Of a DNA stretch of 54,612 nucleotides, positions 1 to 8,102 are shown one piece after another. The stretch is from positions 1-54,612 of the forward strand of contig CANJMM010000009.1 of the NCBI GenBank assembly GCA_947475765.1, in the 5' to 3' direction. Below the pieces are notes generated by a model. It searched no databases. It saw only the letters and a program-made list of their open reading frames with translations, and was not told the origin of the DNA. This stretch comes from Legionellales bacterium. GTDB lineage: Bacteria; Pseudomonadota; Gammaproteobacteria; Berkiellales; Berkiellaceae. A program made the translations under genes and the position numbers. Each line of letters begins with the position of its first letter. Position 1 is the first letter of the stretch.

Positions 1-126
1 AATAAGCCACCTAAATTAAAGCAGCTTTCACCAGCAGTGTATATAAACCCACCAAAAGTAGGTCAGATTCATTTAGAAAATATTACAAATAATAGTGGAC
101 AAAAAGAAGATATTTTGGCAGGATAA
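1..126 (+). CDS. C-terminal end of an unidentified protein (5' truncated by window)
   Basis: An open frame enters from the left edge in frame 1 and runs 41 codons to a TAA at 124-126, ending in the residues EDILAG. The visible part is Pro/Lys/Asn-rich with no recognisable domain, and the start lies outside the window. It would overlap the convergent small gene on the minus strand by about 58 bases, which is a lot. Either this is the real tail of an upstream gene, or the C-terminal part of the minus-strand frame is spurious. Confidence 0.4.
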   Translation, partial: NKPPKLKQLSPAVYINPPKVGQIHLENITNNSGQKEDILAG

Positions 127-497
127 TCCGTACTAAGTTCGTAAGAACTTTGTCTCACTTTCCCTGACACATTCCGCTCTGCACCCATTATCACACTCAG
201 ATTACGTGCCATTATCAACGTTTGATCTATACATCCTTCTAGCATCGCTTTAGTGCTAACAAGACCTTCTTCTCTTGCTTCACTCGCTAGACTAGATCCA
301 GCAGAATAGGCCATACCAGCCACACCACTCACCGCACCGCTTAACAGCTGATAGGCCTGACTCTCCGCTGCTGTCGGCGACGGGTTTAAATCCAGAAAAG
401 CTGAAAATGCTGTCTCTGAAGCCAAGGCTGTTTCTAACCTAGCTCTAACTGCTTCTGGTTCTGCTGCTGCTTCATGAGTCCTACCCTGATCATCCAT
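69..497 (-). CDS. hypothetical protein, 142 aa
   Basis: I do not recognise this protein. The N-terminal half is Ala/Glu-rich and probably helical. It is followed by a Gly/Ala/Ser-rich, weakly hydrophobic stretch at about residues 50-70 (GAVSGVAGMAYSAGS). The last 25 residues read differently and end hydrophobically, and they overlap an open frame on the other strand. Acidic, Ala-rich small proteins with one hydrophobic patch also occur elsewhere in this window among the host-interaction candidates. Start: ATG at 495-497. No function is assigned. Confidence 0.5.
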   Translation of the reverse strand: MDDQGRTHEAAAEPEAVRARLETALASETAFSAFLDLNPSPTAAESQAYQLLSGAVSGVAGMAYSAGSSLASEAREEGLVSTKAMLEGCIDQTLIMARNLSVIMGAERNVSGKVRQSSYELSTDYPAKISSFCPLLFVIFSK

Positions 498-597
498 ATA
501 TACCCCATCATTTATGATTTATCATTGCATTAAATTAAGGATAGGTTATAGGGGGTAATATTTAAAGTAAAAATGAGCTGTTTAAATAAAATACAGG

Positions 598-1377
598 TTA
601 TTTTTCTAGCGCTAAATCATCAAAACCAAAAGTAAAATAAAGTGTTTTGCTCACCCATTCTCTATCAAATTGTACCGGCGCAGAGGCGGATTTTTCAGCC
701 CGCGCGCCGCTCATCATGGCCATTGGGGCTTGCGCATAAGGTATCGATTTTTCTGGCGCCCATTCTGACACTTGACGCAGCTTTAAATTTTGAATTTTTT
801 CCACGCCAAACAAGGCTTTTAATTTTGATCTGGCGTTGTCTAACGCCATGCTCATGGCCTGTTGTTCTAATTCTGCTGTTTTTTGATCTGAAACATTTGG
901 AATGGGACTAGACAAGGTGACATAGGTAATAGACGACTCCATCATGCCTCTAGGTTCTGCGCTAAACAACGCATAAACTTGACTTTGAATTTCATTGAAT
1001 AATAATTCAAAATTTTCAACTTCTTGTGTTCTAAAAGTAATATTATTGGTTTTTTGAAAGGTATTAGGGCACACTATTTTATCTTGATAATATTGCTGGT
1101 AAGCGCTAGTATAGCCCCCTAAAGAAATGACTTTATTATGATTATTTTCTTTATTTATTTTATTTATTTTTGTATTTAAAAAATCGACTATTTTTCTGGC
1201 CGCTTCATCATTGGCTTTTCTCGCTTCTGCTGGGTGACTATAACATTTAGATTCTACTTGAATGCCAAGTTCCACATAATCGGGATTGGCCAATACTCGC
1301 CCCTGCCCCATTATCACGGCTTCAGCCCCAAATGCAGTGCTACATACGCCCATTAAGCTTAATAATAATATACGCAT
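598..1377 (-). CDS. SIMPL-domain (DUF541) periplasmic protein
   Basis: 259 aa. The N-terminus is a short Sec signal peptide (MRILLLSLMGVCSTAFGA) followed directly by the family's opening strand, GQGRVLANPDYVEL at about residues 24-37. Downstream come a paired alternation of strands and helices and a second half with a conserved LDNARSKLKALFGV helix, as expected for the SIMPL/DUF541 fold. Family members are periplasmic or outer-membrane-associated and have been linked to stress tolerance and, in one host protein, to signalling; a biochemical role is not established. The gene is 3 bases downstream of the thioredoxin-fold gene on the same strand, so the two are likely cotranscribed. An internal cysteine pair (around residues 43 and 102) could form a disulfide. 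Confidence 0.8.
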   Translation of the reverse strand: MRILLLSLMGVCSTAFGAEAVIMGQGRVLANPDYVELGIQVESKCYSHPAEARKANDEAARKIVDFLNTKINKINKENNHNKVISLGGYTSAYQQYYQDKIVCPNTFQKTNNITFRTQEVENFELLFNEIQSQVYALFSAEPRGMMESSITYVTLSSPIPNVSDQKTAELEQQAMSMALDNARSKLKALFGVEKIQNLKLRQVSEWAPEKSIPYAQAPMAMMSGARAEKSASAPVQFDREWVSKTLYFTFGFDDLALEK

Positions 1378-1380
1378 ATT

Positions 1381-1944
1381 TTATCCCTTGTTATTTCGCC
1401 ATTTTATAGAACAGCCCATGCTCGAAAATTGCTCAATAGGCCCTTGGCCTGTTTTTGCAATCAGCCGCATGGCCTCTACTAATTCTAATTTGGCTTCTGC
1501 TGGACGCTCACCTTTAGAAAAAGCATCTAATCTGCCGCGATAGCACAATTCCCCTTGTGCATTATAACCAAAAAAATCAGGGGTACAGATCGCACCAAAA
1601 TTTTTAGCGACTTCTTGGGTTTCATCGAATAAATAAGGAAAAGTAAAGCCAAATGCTTTACTGACTTTTTTCATGTGACTCATATTATCCTCAGGATAAT
1701 CATTAGGATCATTTGAACTGATGGCGACGACGCCAATATTATCGGCTTGTAATATTTTTACATCACTCACTAATCTTTGTTGTATGGCTTTAACATAAGG
1801 ACAATGATTGCAAATAAACATGACTAACAGCGCTGCCTTGTTTTTAAAATCAGCTAACTGGTGAATTTTGTCATCTGTGCCAATTAGCTTAAATGTTGGG
1901 GTTTTTAATCCTGTTTGTACCATTGGGGTCTGTAATAAAGCCAT
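1381..1944 (-). CDS. thioredoxin-fold (AhpC/TSA-like) family protein
   Basis: 187 aa with no signal peptide, so probably cytoplasmic. It shows the TlpA/AhpC-TSA arrangement: an N-terminal strand (PTFKLIG), LADFKNKAALLVMFICNHC, and a cis-Pro-like CTPDFFG later. The redox motif is C45-N-H-C48 followed by PYVKAI, the form seen in a widespread family of thioredoxin-like proteins annotated as redoxins. Residues FSKGERPAEAKLELVEAM near the C-terminus are also typical of that group. It likely reduces or exchanges thiols, but the substrate cannot be told. It is first in a probable two-gene unit with the SIMPL protein and diverges from the secreted protein gene that begins about 80 bases away. Confidence 0.8.
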   Translation of the reverse strand: MALLQTPMVQTGLKTPTFKLIGTDDKIHQLADFKNKAALLVMFICNHCPYVKAIQQRLVSDVKILQADNIGVVAISSNDPNDYPEDNMSHMKKVSKAFGFTFPYLFDETQEVAKNFGAICTPDFFGYNAQGELCYRGRLDAFSKGERPAEAKLELVEAMRLIAKTGQGPIEQFSSMGCSIKWRNNKG

Positions 1945-2023
1945 ATATACCTCTGTTTATTTAAGGCTAATTATCTATAATGAAAGAACATCTGTCAAAC
2001 AAAGTATAGAGGGAATTTTTATC

Positions 2024-2974
2024 ATGCCCATCTTCTCTTTTCTTATTTTACCCCTCTATTTTTTATTTTCCTATTCCCTTAGTTTTGCTTCCGATTTTCC
2101 TCTTTCCACTGAAATACAAATAGGCAAATTGCAGCATTTTTTAATAGACGCACCTAAAGGCATTTATCTGACCATAGGAGGAGAAAGGGGCTTTAAAGCA
2201 GCTTCCATGATGCCTAATATTACTGAACTGTGGCTAGTAGATATATCTGATGAGATCCTAAAATTTAATCAAATTAATGCTGAATTACTTAAATCCCCTG
2301 ATCGTTTAAAGTACTTAAATTTAAGATGGGACGCAAATTTTGAGACTTGGCAAAATCAAAAAGTTAATTTAAGCCAAGAAGCCTTTACTTGGTGGGAACA
2401 ACATATTCGTAACTTAGATAAGCTAGATTATCCGCTGCCAGAATATTTAAATAAATGGAACAAAACGCCACCCTGCCCTAACAACAAAGCAAAATTAGAT
2501 TTAGCCAAAATAATCGATTATAAACAAGGCAATTATTTATTTAATGATAAATTATATGCAAAAATAAACCAGTTAGCACTAAATAATAAAATCAGACTTA
2601 AAAAAATAAATTTAGAAAGAAAAGAAGAAGTCGAGATATTAAAAACAGAATTAATCAAAAATCAATTAAAAATCAGCATTCTAGATCTCAATAATTTATA
2701 TTTTTCAGGCTATATAGGTGAACAAAACTATATTGAACTCGTAAAAAGTTTACTGCCTTATGGCGAATCAGACGCTATTCTTATTGCTATGTCTAATTAT
2801 AAAAAACTAGCCTGTGCACAATTTCAGTTCTATTTAGGGTTTACCTTTGGGCAGATAAAAAAATGGCCGCCCGAGTTTAAAATGCAATATTTTATAGACA
2901 GCATCCCTGAAAACATAATTGACCTAATAGAGGGACGATTATATAGAGAAGCCGATATTTTGCCTTATTTTTAA
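2024..2974 (+). CDS. secreted protein of unknown function with a Rossmann/SAM-methyltransferase-like motif
   Basis: 316 aa from the ATG at 2024. This start is preferred because an AGAGGGA ribosome site lies about 9 bases upstream and a clean signal peptide follows (MPIFSFLILPLYFLFS...FAS). The longer frame from 1868 would run deep into the divergent gene. After the signal, IYLTIGGERGFKAASM and then ELWLVDIS at about residues 50-75 resemble motif I and the acidic post-II end of a class I methyltransferase fold. The middle is Lys/Asn-rich, and later blocks include ESDAILIAMSNY and FGQIKKWPPEF. I do not recognise the family. An exported protein with a nucleotide-binding-like fold is unusual; it could instead be a catalytically dead relative. 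Confidence 0.7.
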   Translation: MPIFSFLILPLYFLFSYSLSFASDFPLSTEIQIGKLQHFLIDAPKGIYLTIGGERGFKAASMMPNITELWLVDISDEILKFNQINAELLKSPDRLKYLNLRWDANFETWQNQKVNLSQEAFTWWEQHIRNLDKLDYPLPEYLNKWNKTPPCPNNKAKLDLAKIIDYKQGNYLFNDKLYAKINQLALNNKIRLKKINLERKEEVEILKTELIKNQLKISILDLNNLYFSGYIGEQNYIELVKSLLPYGESDAILIAMSNYKKLACAQFQFYLGFTFGQIKKWPPEFKMQYFIDSIPENIIDLIEGRLYREADILPYF

Positions 2975-2983
2975 GAATAAAGC

Positions 2984-3511
2984 CTAATGATAACCAGAAG
3001 CTTTCTTATAAAACACTCTTTGAGCGCGTGTAGAATTGCGTACAGCACGCTCCTGCGTGACACCCTCTGATACTTGCGTATCAAATATCGGAATATACGT
3101 TTCCCTAAGAGGCGGCAAAACAAATGCCTCTTGAGGTGGCTCCACTCTATTTTCGAGCTCTACTGAATCTGAATCTGAATCTGAATCTGATGATTTTGAG
3201 CCAAACATTTCGGGATTATCTAAAGTATACAAAGATTTGAATTTAAATCGAAATCTTGCCCTAATGCCCCAAAGCTTTTTCATGAGTAGCCATAGGGCAT
3301 AACCAGACAAGGCCGCAACCCCTACGGTTAAGAAAATTTTGGATAAAGGCTTAGAACGTAATGGGACTAAAAAAGGCGCTGCATATTGAAACATAGACGC
3401 TATTTGGGTGGCCACATAAACACGGCAACCTGAAGCTATCATCAAGACCGATCGGATAGCACCAATCGCTAACTGACGAAAATAAAGAATCCGTTCTCTT
3501 AGACCGTTCAT
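2984..3511 (-). CDS. hypothetical membrane-anchored protein with Ser-Asp repeat
   Basis: 175 aa, unrecognised. The N-terminal half is basic and hydrophobic (about residues 10-50), and there is a clear membrane span at about 58-77 (IFLTVGVAALSGYALWLLMKK). A basic linker (RARFRFKFK) follows, then an acidic stretch with a (Ser-Asp) run encoded by a 6-base DNA repeat near 3170-3195, and a soluble tail. The topology suggests a small anchored protein with a cytosolic or exposed tail. It is convergent with the secreted protein gene, 9 bases apart. Base composition matches the neighbours. No function can be given. Confidence 0.55.
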   Translation of the reverse strand: MNGLRERILYFRQLAIGAIRSVLMIASGCRVYVATQIASMFQYAAPFLVPLRSKPLSKIFLTVGVAALSGYALWLLMKKLWGIRARFRFKFKSLYTLDNPEMFGSKSSDSDSDSDSVELENRVEPPQEAFVLPPLRETYIPIFDTQVSEGVTQERAVRNSTRAQRVFYKKASGYH

Positions 3512-3533
3512 TTCTCACACCCTTGCTTTTTAC

Positions 3534-3561
3534 TTTATATAAGCTTGTTTATATAAGCTTG
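3534..3561. repeat. 14-bp tandem repeat, two copies
   Basis: The 14-mer TTTATATAAGCTTG occurs twice head to tail, at 3534-3547 and 3548-3561, just upstream of the 175-aa minus-strand gene. Each copy contains a TATATAA box and a HindIII-like AAGCTT. It may duplicate a promoter element. Confidence 0.75.
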
Positions 3562-3732
3562 AATTGCATGATTTAATTATAGTCAACTTAACTTAAAACG
3601 TGAGAAAGAAATGAGAATGAATGATTATGTTGAATGGCTGTAATATGCTATTTTAGAGTTCAGATTTAAAATTCAGATTAAGTATTCAGAAGTTAGCTAA
3701 CTTTTATTACTGGATTTAAAAAACTAACACTA

Positions 3733-3738
3733 TATAAT
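3733..3738 (+). promoter_or_regulatory. candidate -10 box for metK
   Basis: A perfect TATAAT lies only 3 bases before the ATG at 3742. A transcript from it would begin near 3745, inside the first annotated codons, and would place the next in-frame ATG (3754) about 9 bases from the 5' end. No convincing -35 hexamer is visible 16-18 bases upstream. No SAM-riboswitch-like leader is evident. Confidence 0.35.
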
Positions 3739-3741
3739 AGC

Positions 3742-4914
3742 ATGGCTAGAAAAATGACTTACAATAATAATGCTTATGATTTTACCTCTGAATCGGTTTC
3801 TGAAGGTCACCCAGATAAAATTGCCGATCAAATTTCTGATGCTATCTTAGACGCCATTTTACTGCAAGATAAACAGGCACGCGTGGCCTGTGAAACTTTA
3901 GTTAAAACCGGGATGATTTTAGTGGCAGGTGAAATGAGCACGCATGCCTGGGTAGATATTGAAGATCTCAGTCGTAAAGTTCTCAAAGAAATTGGCTATA
4001 CCCAAGATATGGGCTTTAGTTATGATACCTGTGCTATTTTAAATGCCATTGGCAAACAATCGCCTGATATTGCGCTAGGTATCAATAAAGCCTCTCCTGC
4101 TCAACAAGGCGCTGGCGATCAGGGCATGATGTTTGGCTATGCCAGCAATGAAACAGACAGTTTTATGCCTGCCCCTATTTATTATGCACATTTACTGATG
4201 GAAAAACAGGCTACTATTAGAAAACAAGGTATTTTGCCCTGGCTCAGGCCCGATGCCAAAAGCCAAGTAACCTTCCACTATGAAAATAATAAGCCTGTGT
4301 GTATTAAAAGCATTGTATTATCTACACAACATGCACCTGATGTACTCCAGGCTGATATTATCGAAGGGGTAATGGAAGAAATTATTAAGCCTGTGATACC
4401 AAGAGCATTTTTAAGCCCCCAAACAAATTATTACATTAATCCTACTGGTCGATTTATTATCGGTGGACCTCAAGGCGATTGTGGCCTTACGGGTAGAAAA
4501 ATAATAGTCGATACTTATGGTGGCATGGCAAGACATGGTGGTGGCGCCATGTCGGGAAAAGATCCCTCTAAAGTAGACCGATCGGCTGCTTATGCCGCAA
4601 GATATGTCGCTAAAAATATTGTTGCCGCAAATCTAGCACAAAAATGCGAAATCCAAATAAGCTACGCCATAGGCATTGCTCAACCTCTTTCTGTGTATAT
4701 TAATACTTTTGGCACAGGCAGTATTCCTGACGAACAAATCTTAAAAATTATTGATAGGGTATTTGATTTAACGCCTTATGGTATTATTACGAGTTTAAAC
4801 TTATTAAATATACCTTATTTTCCCACTGCTGCTTATGGCCATTTTGGTCGTTCAGGGCCAAATTTTACTTGGGAAAAAACCGATAAAATAGCAGACATCC
4901 ATGCGGCATACTAG
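3742..4914 (+). CDS. metK: S-adenosylmethionine synthetase (methionine adenosyltransferase)
   Basis: 390 aa, full length for the family. It forms S-adenosylmethionine from methionine and ATP in the cytoplasm, feeding the methyltransferases in this window (RsmE, TrmB and others). Diagnostic blocks: [21 protein letters not shown] near the N-terminus, [12 protein letters not shown] in the middle, and [21 protein letters not shown] and [21 protein letters not shown] in the C-terminal half, with the P-loop-like and metal-binding Asp/Lys residues intact. The start is uncertain: ATG 3742 is taken, but ATG 3754 ([10 protein letters not shown]) fits family lengths and the nearby -10 box better. The end overlaps rsmE by 14 bases. 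Confidence 0.97.
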   Translation: MARKMTYNNNAYDFTSESVSEGHPDKIADQISDAILDAILLQDKQARVACETLVKTGMILVAGEMSTHAWVDIEDLSRKVLKEIGYTQDMGFSYDTCAILNAIGKQSPDIALGINKASPAQQGAGDQGMMFGYASNETDSFMPAPIYYAHLLMEKQATIRKQGILPWLRPDAKSQVTFHYENNKPVCIKSIVLSTQHAPDVLQADIIEGVMEEIIKPVIPRAFLSPQTNYYINPTGRFIIGGPQGDCGLTGRKIIVDTYGGMARHGGGAMSGKDPSKVDRSAAYAARYVAKNIVAANLAQKCEIQISYAIGIAQPLSVYINTFGTGSIPDEQILKIIDRVFDLTPYGIITSLNLLNIPYFPTAAYGHFGRSGPNFTWEKTDKIADIHAAY

Positions 4915-5662
4915 ACTTTATCATCCTCAGGCGTTAACGCTAAATAGCCCTGTTATTTTAACAGAAGAAAAAAGTCATTATTTAATTCAAGTCATGCGAT
5001 ACACGATTGGACAAGAATTGATATTATTTCACCAAGTCAATAAAGAATTTTTTGGGAAAATTATTGCCATAGAAGGCAAAAAAAAACCAAGGGTAACAAT
5101 CGATATTTATGCTGAAAAAATAACGTCGACAGAATCTAAATTGGAAATCACCTTGATACAGGGGCTCGCAAAAAACGATAAAATGGATTGGATTGTTCAA
5201 AAAGCGGTAGAATTAGGGGCAGCTGAAATTTATCCGGTCATCACAGATTTTTCAGAAGTACGATTAAACCCAGAACGCCTGTTAAGCAAACAACAACACT
5301 GGCAAAATATTGCGATTTCGGCAGCCGAACAATCTTTGCGTACACACGTACCCATGATACATGGGCCTCAAAAAATAATAGATTGTCTAGAAAATATAAA
5401 GCTTGAAATACAGGCAAATCCTATTTTTTGCCTACACCCTCATCCACCTGCCGTAAGCTTAACCAAACAATTAGAGGCCTTATCTAGCCCTAAAAAAATC
5501 ACGCTACTTATTGGACCAGAAGGCGGTTTTTCTCCTAAAGAAATAGCCTATTTTGAGCAAGCACGATATTCCCTTGTGACTTTAGGCCCTCGAATACTTC
5601 GAACCGAAACTGCTGCGATTGTGATGCAAAGCCTCTTGCAGCATCAATTTGGGGATTTGTAA
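4901..5662 (+). CDS. rsmE: 16S rRNA (uracil-1498-N3) methyltransferase RsmE
   Basis: 253 aa. RsmE is a SPOUT-class methyltransferase that modifies U1498 of 16S rRNA using SAM. The N-terminal PUA-like part starts RHTRLYHPQ with [15 protein letters not shown]. The trefoil-knot SAM site is seen as [25 protein letters not shown], then [14 protein letters not shown] and [13 protein letters not shown] near the C-terminus. The ATG overlaps the end of metK by 14 bases, so translation is probably coupled. It is convergent with the 78-aa gene, whose stop is 18 bases away, and no terminator hairpin is visible between them. Confidence 0.95.
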   Translation: MRHTRLYHPQALTLNSPVILTEEKSHYLIQVMRYTIGQELILFHQVNKEFFGKIIAIEGKKKPRVTIDIYAEKITSTESKLEITLIQGLAKNDKMDWIVQKAVELGAAEIYPVITDFSEVRLNPERLLSKQQHWQNIAISAAEQSLRTHVPMIHGPQKIIDCLENIKLEIQANPIFCLHPHPPAVSLTKQLEALSSPKKITLLIGPEGGFSPKEIAYFEQARYSLVTLGPRILRTETAAIVMQSLLQHQFGDL

Positions 5663-5680
5663 TTACAGGGTTAAGCTACA

Positions 5681-5917
5681 TTAGGCCGCGTTATCAAGAG
5701 AAGCGCCCACCACAAAGCCAACCATACCGCCAATTGATCCAAGAATCAGGGTCACATTGAAGAGTGTCTTAATATTAGGAGCTGAGAACCCCTCTATTCC
5801 TGCCATAGAAGCGCCCCAAGCGGCTGTACTTAAAGCCCCCACCACAGTTCCCATACAAGCATAATAAACCATCCCGGCAGAGACTATTTTTACTTCCGCG
5901 TTTTTTAATTCAATCAT
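5681..5917 (-). CDS. small two-span membrane protein, hypothetical
   Basis: 78 aa, unrecognised. It has two hydrophobic segments, about residues 14-38 (AGMVYYACMGTVVGALSTAAW) and 50-73 (LFNVTLILGSIGGMVGFVVGA), both Gly-rich, separated by a short loop. Upstream on the minus strand there is a good AAGGGAG ribosome site about 8 bases from the ATG, which supports a real gene. The promoter region abuts a 40-bp perfect AT palindrome. No neighbour suggests its function. Confidence 0.6.
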   Translation of the reverse strand: MIELKNAEVKIVSAGMVYYACMGTVVGALSTAAWGASMAGIEGFSAPNIKTLFNVTLILGSIGGMVGFVVGASLDNAA

Positions 5918-5937
5918 GCTTAAGCTCCCTTACTTAA

Positions 5938-5977
5938 TTAAATTAAATTAAATTAAATTTAATTTAATTTAATTTAA
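5938..5977. repeat. 40-bp perfect AT-only palindrome
   Basis: The arms 5938-5957 and 5958-5977 are exact reverse complements with no spacer, built from a TTAAA unit on the left and TTTAA on the right. It lies between the 78-aa gene (minus) and yqgE (plus), in the shared upstream region. It could extrude as a cruciform or bind an AT-hook or nucleoid protein. Confidence 0.9.
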
Positions 5978-5993
5978 AATTATACAACTGATT

Positions 5994-6023
5994 TTGGAAA
6001 AGCGATTAAATTTCTGTTATGAT
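5994..6023 (+). promoter_or_regulatory. candidate sigma-70 promoter for the yqgE-pyr unit
   Basis: TTGGAA (5994-5999), an 18-base spacer, then TATGAT (6018-6023) preceded by an extended -10 TG at 6015-6016. The predicted start, near 6030, gives a leader of about 65 bases before yqgE. Confidence 0.5.
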
Positions 6024-6095
6024 TTAACCCAGTTGAAGATCTTAAGTATTTTGCTTAAATATCTTGCTATAGGCTTGGAGTGTTGATAAATCCAC

Positions 6096-6677
6096 ATGCG
6101 TGTACCTTCGTCTTTACGAGATTGTTTTTTGGTCGCAATGCCTGGTCTAAAAGATCCTAATTTTGCTCGTTCCGTAACTTATATTTTTGAACATTCTGAC
6201 AAAGGTGCCATGGGCATTGTCATCAATCTGCCGCTAACCATTAGCTTACAAGATATTTTTGAGAGCATGGCCATACACTCAGAACCTAATATATTTAGCC
6301 ACATACCTGTTTTAGCTGGGGGGCCTGTACAACCCGAAAGAGGGTTTATATTACACCCCAATCTGCCTAAACAAACAGGCCCTTCGCCTTGGCAATCTAC
6401 CCTAACGTTAAATACTTTTTTAAGTATTACCACTTCTAAAGATATTTTAGAAGCCATTGCCCTAGGAAAAGGACCTGAAAAAAAACTGATAGCCCTAGGC
6501 TATGCAGGCTGGGAAGCAAACCAACTAGAAGAAGAGTTCAAACAAAACAGCTGGTTACATATTAAAGCCAGCCCTGAGATTTTATTTGAAACCCCTTATC
6601 AAGACAGATGGCAAGCAACATTGGATCAAATGGGCATTCACCTCGGGAGCTTATCTCAAGACATTGGACACGCATAA
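6096..6677 (+). CDS. yqgE: YqgE/AlgH family protein
   Basis: 193 aa, normal family length. Signature blocks are FLVAMPGLKDPNFARSVTYI at about residues 11-30, GAMGIVINLPL, VLAGGPVQPERGFILH and ALGYAGWEANQLEEE. The family is widespread in proteobacteria and was named AlgH from an alginate-regulation phenotype in Pseudomonas; its molecular function is unclear. It sits directly before ruvX, as it does in many gammaproteobacteria, and probably heads the operon running through pyrB and the dihydroorotase-like gene. A GGAG lies about 15 bases before the ATG, a somewhat long spacing. Confidence 0.93.
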   Translation: MRVPSSLRDCFLVAMPGLKDPNFARSVTYIFEHSDKGAMGIVINLPLTISLQDIFESMAIHSEPNIFSHIPVLAGGPVQPERGFILHPNLPKQTGPSPWQSTLTLNTFLSITTSKDILEAIALGKGPEKKLIALGYAGWEANQLEEEFKQNSWLHIKASPEILFETPYQDRWQATLDQMGIHLGSLSQDIGHA

Positions 6678-7113
6678 ACCCATAAAAATACTTGGCCTAG
6701 ACTATGGCCTACGAAAAATTGGTGCGGCTATTGGCCAAACTTTATTAGGCACAGCTTCCCCACTTGGCATTATCACCTGCCAAATGGGTGAACCTAATTG
6801 GCCGCAATTATCCAAGCTAATCGCCGAATGGGCCCCAGATAGAATTGTCATTGGCATGCCTTACAACTTAGATCATTCTGAGAATGAAATGACAGACAGA
6901 GTTAAAATTTTTGGTCAGGCTATCATAAAGAAATATGGCCTTCCTGTTTTTTTTGAAGATGAAAAATTAACCACAAAATTAGTAAGCAGTGAATTATCTG
7001 AACTAGCGCATTACAAAAAATCTCCTAAAAAAATCCCTGCTTTAGTTGATACCTTTAGTGCTTGCATGATTGTTGAGTCTTATATTCAAAGCACATTGAG
7101 GAAAAGAAATTAA
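6664..7113 (+). CDS. ruvX: pre-16S rRNA nuclease / Holliday-junction resolvase-like YqgF (RuvX)
   Basis: 149 aa from a TTG at 6664, close to the usual length of about 140. The in-frame ATG at 6586 would overlap yqgE by 92 bases and add an N-terminus the family lacks, so I prefer the TTG, which has GGGAG upstream and overlaps yqgE by 14 bases. The RNase H-like fold is shown by ILGLDYGLRKIGAAIG (catalytic Asp13), DRIVIGMPYNL, VFFEDEKLTT (catalytic Glu) and LVDTFSACMIVESY (final catalytic Asp). The enzyme processes the 5' end of 16S rRNA; a resolvase role has also been proposed. pyrR, which lies between ruvX and pyrB in Pseudomonas, is absent here: pyrB starts 1 base later. Confidence 0.9.
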   Translation: MDTHKPIKILGLDYGLRKIGAAIGQTLLGTASPLGIITCQMGEPNWPQLSKLIAEWAPDRIVIGMPYNLDHSENEMTDRVKIFGQAIIKKYGLPVFFEDEKLTTKLVSSELSELAHYKKSPKKIPALVDTFSACMIVESYIQSTLRKRN

Positions 7114-7114
7114 T

Positions 7115-8101
7115 ATGTTTAAACATAAAATACAATATCACCCCGATGGAAGTTTAAAGCATTTATTAACCATTGAAGGCTTGTCTAAAAAACATATGCA
7201 GGCTATTTTTGACTCGGCTAAAAATATTTCAAACCCTGCCCTTAGGGACGCTTTACCTAAGCATCTCAATGCTATCATTGCGACCTTGTTTTATGAACCG
7301 AGCACTCGTACCCGTACGACATTTGATATTGCTGCGCAAAAATTACAAGCACATGTTGTGAACTTAACGGTTTCAAGCAGTTCTGCTCAAAAAGGGGAAA
7401 CGCTCCGAGACACGGTTCAAAATTTAGCTGCCATGCAAACTAATGTGATTATTCTGCGGCACTCAAGTTCTGGGGCCGCGCATTTTGTGGCAGAACAAAC
7501 CCCAGATTTTGTTTCGGTGATTAATGCCGGTGATGGATGTCATGCCCATCCCACTCAAGCCTTATTAGATATGTATACCATACAACAACACGTTCAAGAT
7601 TTTACAACGCTCTCTGTGGCCATTATCGGCGACATTGCCCACTCGCGAGTCGCGCGTTCACAAATTCATGCTTTAACCACTTTAGGGGTGCCAGATATCC
7701 GAATCATTGGCCCCAAAACATTGCTGCCCGCTGAACTGAGTAGCCTAGGGGTTACATTGTACCCTGATCTGCAATCTGGTCTAAAAGGCGTTGAAGTGGT
7801 GTTGTTATTACGCCTTCAGCAAGAACGCATGCAATCGGGCAATTTACCCATTGGCGATTATTATTATCGACACTATGGCCTTACTGAACAGACGCTACAA
7901 TATGCTAACCCCACTGCCTTGGTGATGCATCCTGGTCCCCTTAATCGAGGGGTGGAAATTCAATCTGAACTTGCCGATGGCACAAAAGCATTGATTTTAA
8001 AACAAGTGACCAATAGCATTTCTGTTCGTATGGCGATTATTGATATGCTGATAAATAACCAAGCGATAAACCAGAAAATAAATCATCAGGGTAAAAAATA
8101 A
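7115..8101 (+). CDS. pyrB: aspartate carbamoyltransferase catalytic subunit
   Basis: 328 aa. It condenses carbamoyl phosphate and aspartate in the second step of pyrimidine synthesis. The carbamoyl-phosphate loop is STRTRTTF (residues 63-70), SSSSAQKGETLRDT supplies the 80s loop, HPTQALLDMYT is at 145-155, and LLRLQQERM and MHPGPLNRGVEI are present. Length and context (followed at once by an inactive dihydroorotase-like gene) match the Pseudomonas-type class A enzyme, in which PyrB assembles with a non-catalytic PyrC' rather than the regulatory PyrI; no pyrI is seen. It starts 1 base after ruvX and ends 1 base before the next gene. Confidence 0.96.
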   Translation: MFKHKIQYHPDGSLKHLLTIEGLSKKHMQAIFDSAKNISNPALRDALPKHLNAIIATLFYEPSTRTRTTFDIAAQKLQAHVVNLTVSSSSAQKGETLRDTVQNLAAMQTNVIILRHSSSGAAHFVAEQTPDFVSVINAGDGCHAHPTQALLDMYTIQQHVQDFTTLSVAIIGDIAHSRVARSQIHALTTLGVPDIRIIGPKTLLPAELSSLGVTLYPDLQSGLKGVEVVLLLRLQQERMQSGNLPIGDYYYRHYGLTEQTLQYANPTALVMHPGPLNRGVEIQSELADGTKALILKQVTNSISVRMAIIDMLINNQAINQKINHQGKK

Positions 8102-8102
8102 G

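Noticed and set aside
1868-2023. N-terminal extension of the secreted protein
   Set aside because: It overlaps the divergent thioredoxin-like gene and removes the signal peptide. The ribosome site favours the ATG at 2024.
3512-3741. SAM riboswitch before metK
   Set aside because: The leader shows no SAM-box stem arrangement, and the best -10 box leaves almost no leader RNA.
6179-6457. 92-aa frame antisense to yqgE
   Set aside because: It lies wholly inside a conserved family gene with no supporting signals.
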